From Oscillospiraceae bacterium (GTDB lineage Bacteria; Bacillota_A; Clostridia; Oscillospirales; WRJC01): 64,000 nt of DNA. Within the stretch, counting starts at the first letter, position 1. Each line of letters opens with the position of its first letter. Shown here one piece after another: positions 8,231-17,005 of this stretch. The notes beneath the pieces are model-generated. The model was not told the DNA's origin and did not search any database. It worked only from the letters and a program-made list of their open reading frames with translations. The DNA lies in the NCBI GenBank assembly GCA_009782405.1, contig WRJC01000018.1, positions 3,138-67,137 of the forward strand, in the 5' to 3' direction. The translations under genes were made by a program, and so were the position numbers.

Positions 8231-8264
8231 TGAACGCGTATGAACTTGCGTTCATATCGGTTCA
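8231..8264 (+). promoter_or_regulatory. stem-loop in the rpsL-rpsG intercistronic region
   Basis: TGAAC-gcg-TATGAAC, loop TTGC, GTTCATA-tcg-GTTCA: two stems of 7 and 5 bp separated by a 3x3 internal loop, 60 bp before rpsG. TGAAC/GTTCA repeats continue on both sides, allowing alternative pairings. In E. coli the S7 protein controls its operon by binding the rpsL-rpsG junction, so this is a candidate S7 autoregulatory site; that role is inference. Confidence 0.5.
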
Positions 8265-8324
8265 TGTTCAAATACGGCTCGCACCAATCGATGCGAATGT
8301 AAAAAATATGAAGGAGGGAAGAGT

Positions 8325-8795
8325 GTGCCGAGAAGAGGTAACGTGCCAAAAAGAGATGTTTTGCCCGATCCGATGTATAATTCGAAACTAGTCACGAAGT
8401 TGATCAACAACGTGATGCTCGACGGCAAGAAAGGCATTGCCCAGAGCATCGTATATGACGCTTTCAAAGTGGTCGAGGGCAAATCGGGAAAAAATCCCCT
8501 TGAAGTGTTCCAAAATGCATTGGACAACATAATGCCGACATTGGAAGTGAAAGCGCGCAGGATGGGCGGTTCGACGTATCAGATACCCATGGAAGTCAGG
8601 GCCGAAAGGCGGCTGACGCTGGGGCTGCGCTGGATGACGACTTTTTCAAGGGCCAGGGGCGAAAAGAAAATGAGCGACCGCTTGGCCGGGGAAATCTTAG
8701 ATGCCATAAACAACGCGGGAGCATCGGTCAAAAGAAAAGACGACATGCACAGAATGGCGGAAGCCAACAGGGCTTTCTCGCATTACAAGTGGTAA
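8325..8795 (+). CDS. rpsG: 30S ribosomal protein S7
   Basis: A 156-residue primary 16S rRNA-binding protein that nucleates assembly of the 30S head. GTG start behind GAAGGAGGGAAGA. Typical segments are visible: [40 protein letters not shown] and [16 protein letters not shown] sequence, with the C-terminus [13 protein letters not shown]. Third gene of the str operon, preceded by a 271-bp gap, the longest intercistronic distance in the operon, which carries a structured element and a possible promoter. Confidence 0.98.
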   Translation: MPRRGNVPKRDVLPDPMYNSKLVTKLINNVMLDGKKGIAQSIVYDAFKVVEGKSGKNPLEVFQNALDNIMPTLEVKARRMGGSTYQIPMEVRAERRLTLGLRWMTTFSRARGEKKMSDRLAGEILDAINNAGASVKRKDDMHRMAEANRAFSHYKW

Positions 8796-8796
8796 A

Positions 8797-8815
8797 GGTT
8801 TGATATATTCAAACC
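8797..8815 (+). promoter_or_regulatory. hairpin between rpsG and fusA
   Basis: GGTTTGA, loop TATAT, TCAAACC: a perfect 7-bp stem starting 2 bp after the rpsG stop codon, without a T-tract. It may mark an RNA processing or decay barrier. Confidence 0.4.
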
Positions 8816-8884
8816 GCAAACGCGAAATTTAAATCACGCAAAACTTAAATCAATTGAAGATACAGATAGGAGTTAGAGTTTCAA

Positions 8885-10963
8885 ATGCCACGAGAGTACA
8901 GCTTGGAAAATACCCGCAACATAGGTATAATGGCGCATATCGACGCGGGAAAAACCACTACGAGCGAGCGTATTTTGTACTACACGGGAAAAACGCACAA
9001 ACTCGGGGAGGTTCACGACGGGTCGGCGATCATGGATTGGCGCGAACAAGAGCAAAAAAGGGGCATAACGATCACATCGGCTGCAACCACTTGCTTTTGG
9101 AAGGATCACCGGATAAATTTGATAGATACCCCGGGGCACGTGGATTTCACCGTAGAAGTCGAAAGGTCGCTCAGGGTTTTGGACGGTTCTGTCACGGTGT
9201 TTTGCGCCAAAGGCGGGGTAGAGCCCCAATCTGAAACCGTATGGAGGCAAGCGGACAAATACAAAGTCCCCAGAATGGCGTATGTGAACAAGATGGACAT
9301 CATGGGCGCCAATTTTTTCAAAGTGGTTTCCATGATGAAAGACCGACTCAAAGCCAACGCAGTCCCGATACAGATACCCATAGGCGCCGAAGAAAATTTT
9401 TCGGGGATAATCGATTTGGTCGAAATGAAATCCTATACATACCTAAATGACGACGGGACCGACATACAATTAGGCGAAATCCCGAAAGAATATGCCGACA
9501 AGGCAGAGGAATACAGAGCCGCGCTAATCGAAGCCGTGGCCGATGCCGACGAGGAAATCCTCGAAAAATATCTTGACGGGCAGCAATTGTCCCAAGAAGA
9601 AATAAAAAGAGCGATAAGGATATGCACGGTATCCAACAGGGTGGTTCCCGTCGCCTGCGGCACGTCCTACAAAAACAAAGGGGTTCAGAAACTGCTTGAC
9701 GCAGTCGTCGACTATATGCCTTCGCCGCTCGACGTGCCCGACATAACCGGCAAAAACCCCAAAACGGGCGAAGAAGATACGAGGAAAACCGCAGACAACG
9801 AGCCATTTTCGGCGCTCGCCTTCAAGATAGAAACGGACGATTACGGAAAGCTTTGTTTTGTCAGGGTGTATTCGGGTACAATCGCCACGGGGGCGACAGT
9901 CTACAACACGGCAAAAGGCGAACGCGAAAGGCTCGGGAGGATCGTGTTGATGCACTCGGACGACAGGCAGGACGTGGACCAAATATACGCCGGCGACATA
10001 GCGGCGGTGGTCGGGGTGAAAAACACCACCACAGGCGACACCTTATGCGCGGAGAACGCGCAGATAGTGCTGGAATCCATGGAATTCCCCGATCCGGTCA
10101 TCAGGGTGGCAATAGAACCCAAAACCAAAGCGGGACAGGATAAAATGGGGCTTGCGCTCTCCCGGCTTTCGGAAGAAGACCCCACTTTCAAAAGCTACGC
10201 CGACCAGGAAACGGGACAGACGATCATTGCCGGAATGGGCGAACTGCATCTGGAGATAATTGTAGACAGGCTGCTCCGGGAATTCAAAGTGGAAGCGAAC
10301 GTGGGCAAGCCGCAAGTTTCGTACAAGGAAATCATTAAAAAAAGCGCCGGCGCCGACGTTAAATACGCAAGGCAAACCGGGGGGCACGGACAGTACGGGC
10401 ATGTCAAAATCACAATCGAACCAAACGAACCCGGAAAAGGCTATGAGTTCGTGAGCAAAATAGTGGGCGGGGCGATACCCAAAGAATATATACCGGCAAT
10501 CGACGAAGGAATACAAGGGGCGATGCAAACGGGCATTTTGGCGGGATACAACGTGGTAGACTTGATAGCCACGCTGATTGACGGTTCTTACCACGAAGTT
10601 GATTCCAGCGAACTCGCCTTCAAGATCGCGGCTTCCATGGCTTTCAAAGAAGCCATGAAAAAAGCTGACCCGGCATTAAGCGAACCGGTGATGAAAGTAT
10701 CCGCGACTGCGCCCGACGATTACATGGGCGACGTTCTCGGGGACTTGACATCGAGGCGGGGCACTATTTTGGGAATGGATCCCATATCCGGGGCCCAGCA
10801 GATAAATGCGTTTGTGCCGCTGGCCGAAATGTTTGGCTATGCGACGGATTTGCGCTCGAAGACACAGGGCAGGGGGACATTTTCAATGGAACCCAGCCAC
10901 TACTCCGAAGTGCCTAAAAATGTCCAGGAGGATATTATAACCGGCCGCACAAAATACACTTAG
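8885..10963 (+). CDS. fusA: elongation factor G
   Basis: A 692-residue GTPase that drives ribosomal translocation. Domain I has the P-loop [15 protein letters not shown], switch [14 protein letters not shown], switch [16 protein letters not shown] and the guanine motif NKMD. Later domains include [18 protein letters not shown], and the C-terminal RRGTILGMD segment is present. Length is that of canonical EF-G1. RBS GATAGGAGTTAG precedes ATG 8885. Fourth gene of the str operon. Switch I has K before RGIT where E is commoner. Confidence 0.98.
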   Translation: MPREYSLENTRNIGIMAHIDAGKTTTSERILYYTGKTHKLGEVHDGSAIMDWREQEQKRGITITSAATTCFWKDHRINLIDTPGHVDFTVEVERSLRVLDGSVTVFCAKGGVEPQSETVWRQADKYKVPRMAYVNKMDIMGANFFKVVSMMKDRLKANAVPIQIPIGAEENFSGIIDLVEMKSYTYLNDDGTDIQLGEIPKEYADKAEEYRAALIEAVADADEEILEKYLDGQQLSQEEIKRAIRICTVSNRVVPVACGTSYKNKGVQKLLDAVVDYMPSPLDVPDITGKNPKTGEEDTRKTADNEPFSALAFKIETDDYGKLCFVRVYSGTIATGATVYNTAKGERERLGRIVLMHSDDRQDVDQIYAGDIAAVVGVKNTTTGDTLCAENAQIVLESMEFPDPVIRVAIEPKTKAGQDKMGLALSRLSEEDPTFKSYADQETGQTIIAGMGELHLEIIVDRLLREFKVEANVGKPQVSYKEIIKKSAGADVKYARQTGGHGQYGHVKITIEPNEPGKGYEFVSKIVGGAIPKEYIPAIDEGIQGAMQTGILAGYNVVDLIATLIDGSYHEVDSSELAFKIAASMAFKEAMKKADPALSEPVMKVSATAPDDYMGDVLGDLTSRRGTILGMDPISGAQQINAFVPLAEMFGYATDLRSKTQGRGTFSMEPSHYSEVPKNVQEDIITGRTKYT

Positions 10964-11006
10964 GAAAACTTAAAATGTAAATTAAAATGAGGAGGAAAAC
11001 TTAGAA

Positions 11007-12212
11007 ATGGCAAAAGCAAAATTTGAAAGAACAAAACCCCACGTAAATATAGGGACGATAGGCCACGTCGACCACGGCAAAACCACTCTTACGGCGGCCA
11101 TAACGAAAACCTTGGCAATGGGGGACAAAACAGTCGAGTTTATGAGGTATGACCAGATAGACAACGCCCCTGAAGAAAAACTGAGGGGAATCACGATCAA
11201 CACGCGCCACGTCGAATACCAGACAAAAGAAAGGCACTATGCCCACGTGGACTGCCCCGGGCACGCGGACTACATAAAAAATATGATAACCGGCGCGGCC
11301 CAGATGGACGGAGCGATATTGGTGGTGGGCGGAGACGACGGCCCTATGGCGCAGACCCGCGAACATGTGCTGCTCGCCCGCCAGGTGGGAGTTCCCGCAA
11401 TCGTCATATTCATCAACAAAGCCGACTTGGTAGACGACCCGGAACTGCTTGAAATCGTCGAAATGGAAATCAGGGATCTTCTCAACGAATACGAATTCCC
11501 CGGAGACGACACGCCGATCATCAAAGGTTCTGCAAGAAACGCGCTGGAAAGCGAATCGACGGATATGAACGCCGAAGAATACAAGTGCATCTTTGAACTC
11601 ATGGACGCTGTGGACAAATTCGTCCCTACTCCGGATCGCGCGGGGGACTTGCCATTTTTGATGCCGGTCGAAGACGTTTTCTCGATCACCGGGCGCGGCA
11701 CGGTCGCCACGGGCAGAGTCGAAAGGGGCACGCTCAAGCTAAACGAAGAAATCGAGATAGTCGGCCTCATGGACGCTCCGAGAAAAACAGTGGCCACAGG
11801 AATAGAAATGTTCCGCAAACTGCTCGATTCGACTACTGCGGGAGACAATACGGGAATACTGCTCAGGGGCATAGCCAAAAACGAAGTGGAAAGGGGCCAG
11901 GTTTTGGCCAAGCCCGGCACGATAAAGCCGCATAAAAAATTCAGCGGCCAGGTTTATGTGCTCACTGAAAAAGAAGGCGGGCGCAAGAAACCCTTCTTCA
12001 ACAACTACAGGCCGCAATTCTATTTCAGGACCACAGACGTCACGGGAGTGATCACGCTTCCCGCCGATGTGGAAATGTGCAACCCCGGCGACAACGTCGT
12101 GATGAACGTCGAGCTCATCACCCCCATAGCGATTGAAAAAGGGCTCAGATTCGCCATACGCGAAGGCGGCAAAACGGTAGGTTCGGGCGTCGTCGTGGAC
12201 ATAAACGAATAA
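11007..12212 (+). CDS. tuf: elongation factor Tu
   Basis: A 401-residue GTPase delivering aminoacyl-tRNA to the ribosome. The P-loop [15 protein letters not shown], switch [23 protein letters not shown] and the guanine motif NKAD are intact, as are domain III motifs [14 protein letters not shown] and [14 protein letters not shown]. Several otherwise conserved positions differ: '[10 protein letters not shown]' (usually S or A at the R), '[15 protein letters not shown]' (usually AADGPMPQT-like) and NKAD for NKCD. Strong RBS GAGGAGG. It closes the str operon and is followed by a terminator. Confidence 0.97.
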   Translation: MAKAKFERTKPHVNIGTIGHVDHGKTTLTAAITKTLAMGDKTVEFMRYDQIDNAPEEKLRGITINTRHVEYQTKERHYAHVDCPGHADYIKNMITGAAQMDGAILVVGGDDGPMAQTREHVLLARQVGVPAIVIFINKADLVDDPELLEIVEMEIRDLLNEYEFPGDDTPIIKGSARNALESESTDMNAEEYKCIFELMDAVDKFVPTPDRAGDLPFLMPVEDVFSITGRGTVATGRVERGTLKLNEEIEIVGLMDAPRKTVATGIEMFRKLLDSTTAGDNTGILLRGIAKNEVERGQVLAKPGTIKPHKKFSGQVYVLTEKEGGRKKPFFNNYRPQFYFRTTDVTGVITLPADVEMCNPGDNVVMNVELITPIAIEKGLRFAIREGGKTVGSGVVVDINE

Positions 12213-12248
12213 TAGCGGATAAAAACGATAAAAAAAGCGCAAAAAAAG

Positions 12249-12285
12249 CGGAACGCACATAAAACGGCGTTCCGTTTTTTTGTTT
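12249..12285 (+). terminator. Rho-independent terminator after tuf
   Basis: CGGAACGC (12249-12256), a 10-base loop, GCGTTCCG (12267-12274), then TTTTTTTGTTTT. It ends the str operon just before the convergent FG-GAP gene. Confidence 0.85.
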
Positions 12286-12291
12286 TCAAAA

Positions 12292-15180
12292 TTAATCTAA
12301 AATCAAAATGCTGCCGTCCATTGCCGACAATATTATCTCTATATATCCGTCGCCGTCGGCATCGGCGAGCGAGAGCGAACCTATGGTTTTGCCGACGCTG
12401 TGTTTCCACAGTTCCCCGAAAGAGCCGTCGGCTTTTATCCCGTAGCAATACAGCGCTCCGTCATATGAATTGAACAAAACTTCGTCTTTTCCGTCGCCGT
12501 TTATATCCCCCGACACCACATATGAATACGCCGGCGTGTTCAATTCCGGTTGTTTGATCCGGCCTCCCGGATATGGCTCGAGCGTAACCGGATCATATAC
12601 GCGAAGGCTGACATCGGATTGGTTTTCCGCCCCGCCGCATATTTCCGCGACCCATGTCCCGCCGTCGCCGTCGATATCGGCGAGCGCCTGCCACCTCGCC
12701 CCGTCGGTTTCGATTGTTTCCGCCGCTTTTATTATCTTCCCGTCGAGGCCTAAGCTTCCCCCGCCTAACCCCGCGTGTCCGGCGAAAAGTTTGTATTCCC
12801 CGCTGTTTTTGTCTTTGAACGGCATGGGGATAATCGCCGATACCCAAAAATTGGGGAATTGCTTCTGGTAATTTTTATTATATGACGTATACATCCCGGT
12901 CATGAAACGCTTGAACAAATACTCTCCGGTTTTGCCGTCTATACCCCATACCGCGTTGCCGTAGCCCCCGAACAGCTCATCGAACCCGTCGCCGTCTATG
13001 TCGCATGCGCTTATGCAGTACCCTCCCATGCCGCCAAGGGAAAGCCCGTCCGCCGGGACTTCTATCTCGTCGTATTCATATATTATGCTGCCGTCTTTTC
13101 CCGAGAGTATATATGTTTTGCCCGTATGCTGAATAACCCTCTGAACCGTCACCGCGATGTCAAGCCCGCCATTTTCGCTCATTTTCACAAAGTTGAAAAA
13201 CGCGATGTTGCCGTTGAAGGTCTCCACGGGGCCGGCGTAAATATCCTTGAATTCATGCGACCATATCAATTTGCCGTCATGGCCGCATAGCTGTATCGCC
13301 GCGCCGGTTTCGCCTTCGCCCGCCAAGAGAATTTCCTTGAACCCGTCGCCGTTCGCATCGGCGGCGCATGCCCCGTAATCGTCCGTGTAATATTGGTTTG
13401 TCATTCCGCGCCCTTCAACGCGCCACAATTCGTCAAAACCCGATTCGGTTTTTTTCCAGCAGACCAGCTGCCCGATGTCGTTCGCGGCGATTATCTCCAA
13501 AAATCCGTCGTTATCTATGTCGGCGGCTATCGGGGCCGAAAAATGGTAGCTGTCCGCTTTGTACCGCCCGAGATTTTCCGGTTCCATGCCGGTTATTTTC
13601 ACCTCGAATCCCCCGTCGCCCATCGAGCGCAGCTTCAGCAGAAGCGCGCCGTATTTGTCCGCCCGCGCTATATCCCCCTTTATTCCGGCCGGAATGGCGA
13701 TTTCAAGTGAGGCAGCTTCTATTTTCCCGTTTTTTGTTTTGTATGCGGTTATAGCCGTGCTTCCGTCGTCGTTATATGTTTTCGCGAAAAATTCAAGCAT
13801 TCCGTCGCCGTCTATATCCGCCAGCAAAACTTTCTCGTCGGTTAGCATGGCAAGCCCTTCGCCCTCCGGGGCGGTGCCGCCGTGCACGGCTACATTGTCG
13901 GGATTGGCGTATATTCTGGGCTTTATGTAGCTCGCCTCTTTTATCGAAAATATCTCCGAGGGCATATTTTCCCTGATTTCATATACTTTCAGCGTTCCTT
14001 TTTGCGGTATCGCCTGTCCCGTAGTTTCGATGCAGAAAATCTCGTGCTTCCCGTCGCCGTCCGCATCGGCGATGTTGTATGCGTAAGCTCCCGGAATGTC
14101 GTATTTCTTTTCCCCGCTCGCCGCTTCGTAAATCGCGGAGTGCCATTTTCCGTCGCCTTCATCGTTGAACACGTTTACGAGAACTTCGTATTTTCCGTCC
14201 CCGTCAAAATCCCCGACCGAATTTGTGAGCGCCTTTGACACTTTGAACGCACGCTCGATTTTATCGTCGAATATGTGCGTCCAGCCGAAGCTCAAATCCT
14301 TCCCGTCGAAATTTATCATGTCCACATGATAGGGAAAACACCCTATGATGACAATTTCCCCGTACCCGTCGCCGTCGATATCCGCCGCGCATACATAGCC
14401 GCGTTTTCTGAGCTGGTGCCAGCCTTTTGCACTCTGCGGCAAAAACGAAACCTGATTGCCGTATGCATCCATCACTGCCGCTCCCTGCCATCCCACCACG
14501 ATTATGTCCTTGTTCCCATTGCCTGTCATGTCATACACGCAAAGCTGAGGGCGCTCTATGTATTCGGGCAGGGGCTCCTCCCAGAGCAGCTCCCCCCTGC
14601 CGGTTTTTCCGTATTCGTACATGCGCACAAGATTCGACGAAAAATCCTGCCTTGTGTTAAAAGGCGTCTCGGTCACTTCGACCAGATAATATTTTTCGGA
14701 ACTTTTATACATTTGCGCGTATTTTACAGTCTGGCTCTGGGTCACAGTCACAAATTCCCCGTCGATTTCAATGCGCTGGAAATTTAAGAGCCCCCAACTT
14801 TCGTCTATATCGCCGGGCGCGGCAAAAACCGCTTCGTTTGTTTTGTATGATATGATATTTTCGCCGGCAAAACCCGAAAGCGAAATATATGCGTCATACA
14901 TGCCCATGTCGATATATGCGGCCTCTCGCGGCTCGGAGATTATATTCCCGATGCCGTCCGTATGCCCGCTGTAGTTTCTGTTGCCGCGGAATATGGGCCA
15001 TTCAAGGTCCGGTATTTTCCCCTCTTTCATAAGCGCTGTCCGCCTCCCGTTTGATTCGAGTTCTTCATTATTTGCCATAGTTGTTTCCGGCGGTTTGTCG
15101 GAAATATCGTCATCGGTGCAAGAGCAAAAAACGGCGCAGATAAACAAAATCGCGAGTATCAATGCCAAAATTTTTTTCAT
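12292..15180 (-). CDS. FG-GAP/VCBS repeat lipoprotein
   Basis: A 962-residue exported protein. The N-terminus MKKILALILAILFICAVFCS followed by Cys21 reads as a lipoprotein signal peptide, though with an imperfect lipobox. The mature part carries eleven calcium-loop motifs of the D-x-[DNT]-G-[DN]-G type (around residues 217, 267, 324, 373, 455, 554, 608, 727, 835, 892 and 940), each followed by E/D-hydrophobic strands, as in integrin-like FG-GAP/VCBS beta-propellers. Spacing suggests one or two propellers. No enzymatic domain is recognisable; a surface role in binding or adhesion is possible. It lies 27 bp after a URO-D-like gene on the same strand. Confidence 0.85.
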   Translation of the reverse strand: MKKILALILAILFICAVFCSCTDDDISDKPPETTMANNEELESNGRRTALMKEGKIPDLEWPIFRGNRNYSGHTDGIGNIISEPREAAYIDMGMYDAYISLSGFAGENIISYKTNEAVFAAPGDIDESWGLLNFQRIEIDGEFVTVTQSQTVKYAQMYKSSEKYYLVEVTETPFNTRQDFSSNLVRMYEYGKTGRGELLWEEPLPEYIERPQLCVYDMTGNGNKDIIVVGWQGAAVMDAYGNQVSFLPQSAKGWHQLRKRGYVCAADIDGDGYGEIVIIGCFPYHVDMINFDGKDLSFGWTHIFDDKIERAFKVSKALTNSVGDFDGDGKYEVLVNVFNDEGDGKWHSAIYEAASGEKKYDIPGAYAYNIADADGDGKHEIFCIETTGQAIPQKGTLKVYEIRENMPSEIFSIKEASYIKPRIYANPDNVAVHGGTAPEGEGLAMLTDEKVLLADIDGDGMLEFFAKTYNDDGSTAITAYKTKNGKIEAASLEIAIPAGIKGDIARADKYGALLLKLRSMGDGGFEVKITGMEPENLGRYKADSYHFSAPIAADIDNDGFLEIIAANDIGQLVCWKKTESGFDELWRVEGRGMTNQYYTDDYGACAADANGDGFKEILLAGEGETGAAIQLCGHDGKLIWSHEFKDIYAGPVETFNGNIAFFNFVKMSENGGLDIAVTVQRVIQHTGKTYILSGKDGSIIYEYDEIEVPADGLSLGGMGGYCISACDIDGDGFDELFGGYGNAVWGIDGKTGEYLFKRFMTGMYTSYNKNYQKQFPNFWVSAIIPMPFKDKNSGEYKLFAGHAGLGGGSLGLDGKIIKAAETIETDGARWQALADIDGDGGTWVAEICGGAENQSDVSLRVYDPVTLEPYPGGRIKQPELNTPAYSYVVSGDINGDGKDEVLFNSYDGALYCYGIKADGSFGELWKHSVGKTIGSLSLADADGDGYIEIILSAMDGSILILD

Positions 15181-15207
15181 TTTTGTCGTTTCCCCCGTTT
15201 CACATCG

Positions 15208-16458
15208 TCACCCTCGGCCACAAACCTCGGCGGCGATTTTCGCCCATTCCCATAGTCTTTCGGGCTTTTTTCCGAGCGTGGTTATATCTTTGAGTATGAA
15301 TTCGCATGGGTTGCCGTATTTGTGCGCCGCACGGCATGCGTCCCGCAGATCTTTTTTTACCGCTTTTGCGTCCCATGCCATATCGTTTGCCAAAAACATC
15401 GGGTTCGGTTTTCTTGAAAAAACATAATCGCCGTTCATAGCTTCCGCCCCTGCCTCCATGTTTGCCCACGGGCTCATCGATATTTTTCTGACGTTGGGAA
15501 TTTGACGGATTATGTGAATTTTTTTATCCAAAGGTTCACAGCAGCCGTAATATCCCAACCCGAAACGCGAATAATAGTTTTTTTGATATTCTATTTCGAA
15601 TTCGAGATGGATTTCGGGCGAAACCATGGAAAATATCTGCGCCATTCCCATAGTCCAGGCGTTTTTCGCCGAATACCTGAATTTTTCGAGTTCTTCCTCG
15701 GTTTCTCCCCCAAATCCCGGCAATTCGTCCGTAAACGTCCCGCTGTAATGTATACCCGGTTCGCCCACCCCTATCAGGCCGTGTTTTTCGTATTCTTCCA
15801 CTGCGGCTCCCCAAGCGCAAAATGTCCTTTCCAAAACTTTGTGGACGAATTCGGGACGGTCGATTATGTCCGCTATGCTGTTTTCGACCCCGTGCCACAG
15901 GGATATATTGTCCCATGGGGCAGCATAACCTTGAAATCCGCTTTGCCTGACTTTTAATATACCGTCAAGGAGTTCTTTTGTCTTTTCGAAATTTTCTTTG
16001 GATTTTTTTTCGTCAACCGTTAATTTTAGAAATTTTATGTTTTCTATATCTTCTTCTGTTTGCAATAAGTCTTCATTTGTCACCATGGCGTGCGTTTCAT
16101 TTATTCGATTTGTTTTGTATTCCATTCCCTGTTGGGATATGACGTTTATGTGCTTTCCGATTCTCACCTCGGGGAATACGACTCTATCATCCTGCATGTG
16201 TTTCCATCTGTAAAGCCGGGTTTTGAAATCCCATTCAAAACTTCGGAGAAATCCGTCTTCGCATTCGCATTCCAATTCGTCGCACATCAACTCCTCCCAG
16301 TAAAATTGGTCGATTACAAACATGGGACGCGCGATTTCAAGGGAGTTGAGAGCTTTCCATTCCTCAAAAGTCTTTTGCTGTATCGGCATGGCGGCTATTT
16401 CCGCGATTTGCTTGGCCAAAGCGCGCACTTTTTCTTTTTGTTTTTCATAACTTGACAT
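15208..16458 (-). CDS. uroporphyrinogen decarboxylase-like (URO-D superfamily) protein
   Basis: A 416-residue protein with the overall pattern of the URO-D/MtaA superfamily: central 'WDNISLWHGVENSIADIIDRP' with the following FVHKVLERTF helix, a CCEPLDKKI segment near residue 305 where methyltransferase relatives place a catalytic-region motif, and NPMFLANDMAWDAKAVKKDL near the C-terminus. Heme synthesis is unlikely because no other heme gene is present and the sequence departs from HemE. Relatives include corrinoid-dependent methyltransferases and many uncharacterised clostridial proteins. It is the first gene of a pair with the FG-GAP lipoprotein. The specific reaction is unknown. Confidence 0.7.
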   Translation of the reverse strand: MSSYEKQKEKVRALAKQIAEIAAMPIQQKTFEEWKALNSLEIARPMFVIDQFYWEELMCDELECECEDGFLRSFEWDFKTRLYRWKHMQDDRVVFPEVRIGKHINVISQQGMEYKTNRINETHAMVTNEDLLQTEEDIENIKFLKLTVDEKKSKENFEKTKELLDGILKVRQSGFQGYAAPWDNISLWHGVENSIADIIDRPEFVHKVLERTFCAWGAAVEEYEKHGLIGVGEPGIHYSGTFTDELPGFGGETEEELEKFRYSAKNAWTMGMAQIFSMVSPEIHLEFEIEYQKNYYSRFGLGYYGCCEPLDKKIHIIRQIPNVRKISMSPWANMEAGAEAMNGDYVFSRKPNPMFLANDMAWDAKAVKKDLRDACRAAHKYGNPCEFILKDITTLGKKPERLWEWAKIAAEVCGRG

Positions 16459-16521
16459 AAATAAAATATCCTCAACGTAATAATGATAAAAAATTACATC
16501 ACATTAAATTCACACAAATAA

Positions 16522-16971
16522 TCAGAGCTTCATGACAAACGCGGATTTTTCCGTATTCGTGAAACCGGAATTCAGATAGAACCTGATGGTAGAATCATTT
16601 TTTGATCCGCTTATGAAAACCGCCCTGTAGCAGTTGTTTTCCTTCGCTATTTCCACCGCTTTTTCAATCAAAAGCCCCGCGTATCCCTTGTTCCTGTAAT
16701 CGGGCAGCGTCACCATGTTCTCAATCAAGGCGTGGGGCCGCATTTTCCTCGTGAGGTTCTTTATTATCACGAGGGTGACGGAAGAAACGATTTTCCCCAA
16801 TTCTTCGCCTATCAATATATGGTAGTTAGGGTCGCCGAGTATGTTTTCCCACAACTGCATGGTTTCGGACGTTATCGGCATGATTTCGTCGTCGTGCAAA
16901 TTCAAATACAATTCCTGCAGGGCGGGAAGGTCGTTTTTGTTCACCATCCTCACATCAAATCCAAGCAACAT
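16522..16971 (-). CDS. GNAT family N-acetyltransferase
   Basis: A 149-residue single GNAT domain starting at MLLGFDVRMVNKNDLPALQ. The acetyl-CoA-binding motif A is visible in VTLPDYRNKGYAGLLIEKAVEIA (R/Q-x-x-G-x-G/A variant RNKGYAG), followed by the strand CYRAVFISGSKNDSTIRFY and the end FTNTEKSAFVMKL. The frame is open further upstream into the preceding gene, but the ATG at 16971 lies downstream of that gene's stop and gives the usual GNAT N-terminus. It follows the AAA/PD-(D/E)XK gene after 34 bp. The acceptor substrate is unknown. Confidence 0.85.
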   Translation of the reverse strand: MLLGFDVRMVNKNDLPALQELYLNLHDDEIMPITSETMQLWENILGDPNYHILIGEELGKIVSSVTLVIIKNLTRKMRPHALIENMVTLPDYRNKGYAGLLIEKAVEIAKENNCYRAVFISGSKNDSTIRFYLNSGFTNTEKSAFVMKL

Positions 16972-17005
16972 TATATAAATCCGTACCCCCAATATTAATT
17001 CGATT

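Noticed and set aside
15208..16458. Reading the URO-D-like gene as hemE of heme biosynthesis
   Set aside because: No other heme gene is present, and the protein is longer and divergent from HemE.
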